Assembly (NCBI GenBank): GCA_965212205.1
Contig: CBDBUX010000006.1
Location: 96,585 to 160,584 of the forward strand
Direction of reading: 5' to 3'
From: JAHEJJ01 sp965212205
Lineage (GTDB): Bacteria; Bacteroidota; Bacteroidia; Flavobacteriales; Flavobacteriaceae
DNA length: 64,000 bases
Each line of letters starts with the position of its first letter. The first letter of the stretch is position 1. Below are positions 61,914 to 64,000 of the stretch, piece after piece. Both the position numbers and the translations under genes were made by a program. The notes below the pieces were generated by a model. It ran no database searches, was not told where the DNA came from, and was given only the letters and a program-made list of their open reading frames with translations.

Positions 61914-64000
61914 TCACTTACCCATAATGTGGAGTTCAGTAAAGTTCTTATCGATCTCGATGGAATTATTGCCATTCAGCCCTGCTTCTTTAAGTGAGAT
62001 TTTCTCATTGTCCACTTCGATCTCTTTTATTTTGAAAGGTAATCCAATCAGGTTAATCTTTATCTTTTCATAATCGGTGATAAACGATCCATCTTTGAAT
62101 TGCTGAATGATAAGTTCATTTTTCTTACCATTGAGCTTATAATTCCTGAGGCTGTATATCCCTTTGGTATAATCGAAACCTTCCTGTTCATCTTCATACA
62201 GAGTAGAATTTTCGATACCTTCTTTGTAATATGCATCAAGGTTTAATGTGTCGATTTTCTTCTCCCCAACATACTGTTGTACAGGGTATTTTGGAATAAT
62301 TGCTCCTTCTTTGATAAAGATTGGGATCTTATCTAAATCGGCTACCACCCATTTTTCGGTACCGCCCTCCACCAATTCACCAGACCAAAAGTTGTGCCAT
62401 TTTCCTCTTGGGAGATACATACGCCTTCCTTTTGCATTGGGTTCCTGAACCGGGCATACCAGTATGTGTTCCCCGAAGATAAACTCATCTGTCCGGAAGT
62501 GGGTCTGGTGGTCTTCCTGGTCGTAATAAGCCAATGATTTTAATATTGGGCTCCTATCTCTGGAATATTTCCAGAACATAGTATAGAGATAGGGTAGCAA
62601 TTGATATCTGAGCTCAATAAACTTCCGAACAATGTCTGTTACCTCCGAATCAAAAGACCAAGGTTCCTGATCACCGTGATCCCCGCTGGAGTGTACTCTG
62701 AAAAACGGATGGAATACGCCCAGCTGGACCCATCGGGCAAATAATTCCCCGCTGGGTTGTTCTGCAAAACCACCGATGTCTGACCCTACGAACGACATAC
62801 CGCTGAGGCACATACGCTGTACCTGAACATTTGCGATCCATAGATGCTCCCAGCTGGCAATATTGTCGCCCGTCCAGGTAGAGCAAAACCTTTGCGCTCC
62901 TGCGTAGGCGGCCCGGGTGATAACAAACGGGCGTTTAGGAAATACATATTTCTTCACTCCTTCATATGTAGCTCTTACCATTTGGGTGCCATAAATATTA
63001 TGCGCTTTGCGATGACTGCAGGGATGACCATCATAGTCGTGACGGGTATCGAGCGGGGCAGTTTTCGACGGAACTTCCATTACAGCAGGTTCGTTCATGT
63101 CATTCCAAACGGCATGAACGCCAATCTCGGCCATCATTTCCTTATACAATTCCGACCACCATTTACGCACTTTTGGATTCGTGAAATCAGGGAAACTACA
63201 TTCTCCCGGCCAAACCTTGCCTCGCATCAGGGGTCCGTCGCCACGCTTACAGAAATAATCGTTTTCAAGGGCCTCTTTATATACCCAATAGTCGCGGTCT
63301 ACTTTAATGCCCGGATCGATCATGGCCACAGTTTTAAAACCATCTTCGTACAAATCATCGATCATTCCTTTTGGATCAGGAAACTTGTTTTTATCCCAGG
63401 TGAAACAGCGAAAACCATCCATATAATCGATGTCGAGATAAATAGCGTCGCAAGGGATCTTTAACTTCCGGAATGTGGAAGCGATTTCCTTAACCCTCTT
63501 TTCGGGGAAGTAACTCCATTTAGACTGGTGAAAACCCAGCGCCCATAAAGGAGGTAATTCGGGCGTACCCGTTAAATCTGTATAGGCTTTTACCACCTGC
63601 GACATTTTGGGGCCGTAGAAGAAATAATAATTCATCTCTCCCCCATCGGCCCAAAAACTGGTTACATTCCTTTTTTCATGTGAGAAATCGAAGTGGGTCA
63701 TAAAGGTATTATCGAAGAATATCCCATAGGCCACATCATTGTGAAGTCCAATATAAAAAGGGATAGCCTTATAGAGAGGATCCTGATCCTTCACGTATGC
63801 ATATTGATCGGTCACCCAGTTCCTTACCCTTTTGCCTTTAAGGTTAGAGTGGGTTGCCTTATCACCCATTCCGTAAAAGCTTTCCGCCGGTTGGGTGATT
63901 TTACTCATTTTCACTGAATTACCACCGTGCTCGTAATTCTCCTCCCAATGAAAACCGAGTTCATCTTCATTGATGATGGTCCCCTCCAGGTCTGAAATCT
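61914..64000 (-). CDS. GH31 family alpha-glucosidase, 5' end cut by right edge
   Basis: A GTG at 63914 gives a 666-residue frame, but the reading frame stays open for 28 further codons to the window edge. Those encode a plausible GH31 N-terminal strand region (DLEGTIINEDELGFHWEE). The true start is therefore outside. The catalytic nucleophile is in WNDMNEP and the acid/base in TWTGDNIASWEHLW. SDIGGFAEQPSGELFARW is also typical. It cleaves terminal alpha-linked glucose or related sugars. The C-terminal beta domain is complete. Confidence 0.93.
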   Translation of the reverse strand, partial: ISDLEGTIINEDELGFHWEENYEHGGNSVKMSKITQPAESFYGMGDKATHSNLKGKRVRNWVTDQYAYVKDQDPLYKAIPFYIGLHNDVAYGIFFDNTFMTHFDFSHEKRNVTSFWADGGEMNYYFFYGPKMSQVVKAYTDLTGTPELPPLWALGFHQSKWSYFPEKRVKEIASTFRKLKIPCDAIYLDIDYMDGFRCFTWDKNKFPDPKGMIDDLYEDGFKTVAMIDPGIKVDRDYWVYKEALENDYFCKRGDGPLMRGKVWPGECSFPDFTNPKVRKWWSELYKEMMAEIGVHAVWNDMNEPAVMEVPSKTAPLDTRHDYDGHPCSHRKAHNIYGTQMVRATYEGVKKYVFPKRPFVITRAAYAGAQRFCSTWTGDNIASWEHLWIANVQVQRMCLSGMSFVGSDIGGFAEQPSGELFARWVQLGVFHPFFRVHSSGDHGDQEPWSFDSEVTDIVRKFIELRYQLLPYLYTMFWKYSRDRSPILKSLAYYDQEDHQTHFRTDEFIFGEHILVCPVQEPNAKGRRMYLPRGKWHNFWSGELVEGGTEKWVVADLDKIPIFIKEGAIIPKYPVQQYVGEKKIDTLNLDAYYKEGIENSTLYEDEQEGFDYTKGIYSLRNYKLNGKKNELIIQQFKDGSFITDYEKIKINLIGLPFKIKEIEVDNEKISLKEAGLNGNNSIEIDKNFTELHIMGK

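Noticed and set aside
62844..63464. 206-codon frame antisense to the GH31 gene
   Set aside because: It mirrors the codon pattern of the real glucosidase and has no recognisable protein features.
1..64000. tRNA genes, insertion sequences or prophage
   Set aside because: While reading I saw no tRNA-like cloverleaf, transposase, integrase or phage gene. The RNase P RNA is the only structural RNA I can support. A covariance-model scan would be needed to exclude others.

Overview
The window looks like chromosomal core DNA from a marine-type member of the Bacteroidota, most likely family Flavobacteriaceae. Several features support this. Promoters have the Bacteroidota form (TTG/TTTG near -33 and TAnnTTTG near -7). 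There is a type IX secretion sorting domain and a pair of DUF4097/DUF2807 surface proteins. ThrA is a bifunctional aspartokinase-homoserine dehydrogenase, and DnaX lacks the zinc module. Gene content is mostly housekeeping. No phage, insertion sequence, CRISPR array or tRNA was seen.

Layout: 1-1296 holds the N-terminal part of a 7TM-HD (PgpH-like) protein that runs off the left edge. 1.4-3.4 kb: thiolase and an NlpC/P60 protein lacking its catalytic Cys. 3.4-10.1 kb: a TPR protein and gyrA, divergent from clpC. 10.7-12.3 kb: nnr. 12.3-17.2 kb: a threonine operon (promoter, Thr-rich leader peptide, attenuator hairpin, thrA, thrB, thrC) in which thrA carries a one-base frameshift. 17.3-20.4 kb: gcvT, an NAD-binding reductase, pterin dehydratase, yebC. 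20.5-24.3 kb: a T9SS cargo protein, an unknown protein and an acyltransferase. 24.4-29.0 kb: a Kdo-linked run (kdnB-like, HAD hydrolase, kdsB, DUF4126, RecD-like helicase). 29.1-31.5 kb: an unknown protein, DUF3822, rsmD and the RNase P RNA. 31.6-33.4 kb: dnaX. 33.4-40.2 kb: a complete eboA-F operon with a TMEM220 gene appended. 40.3-47.1 kb: miaE, ppk1-sixA, pdxH, rnz, a STAS-like protein, pyrB, pyrR. 47.4-50.3 kb: an exported propeller protein with unusual CLxCPP repeats, plus a lipoprotein. 50.7-56.5 kb: rpsA, a LysM protein, cmk and lon (also frameshifted). 56.7-59.6 kb: an ECF sigma, putative anti-sigma and surface protein operon. 59.6-64.0 kb: an MFS transporter, an M48 protease and a GH31 glucosidase cut by the right edge.

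The most notable system is the six-gene ebo cluster (eboABCDEF). It is tightly packed with overlapping or near-abutting genes and starts behind a good -7 box. Homologous clusters occur in cyanobacteria, other Bacteroidota and eustigmatophyte plastids; their product in Bacteroidota is, to my knowledge, undefined. Two conserved genes, thrA and lon, each carry a single-base indel in a G run. This suggests base-level errors in the assembly as much as real gene inactivation. Other items worth following are the thr attenuator, the substituted NlpC/P60 active site, the tandem CLxCPP octapeptides, a 21-bp-spaced direct repeat upstream of the lipoprotein operon, and heptamer tandem repeats upstream of pyrR.
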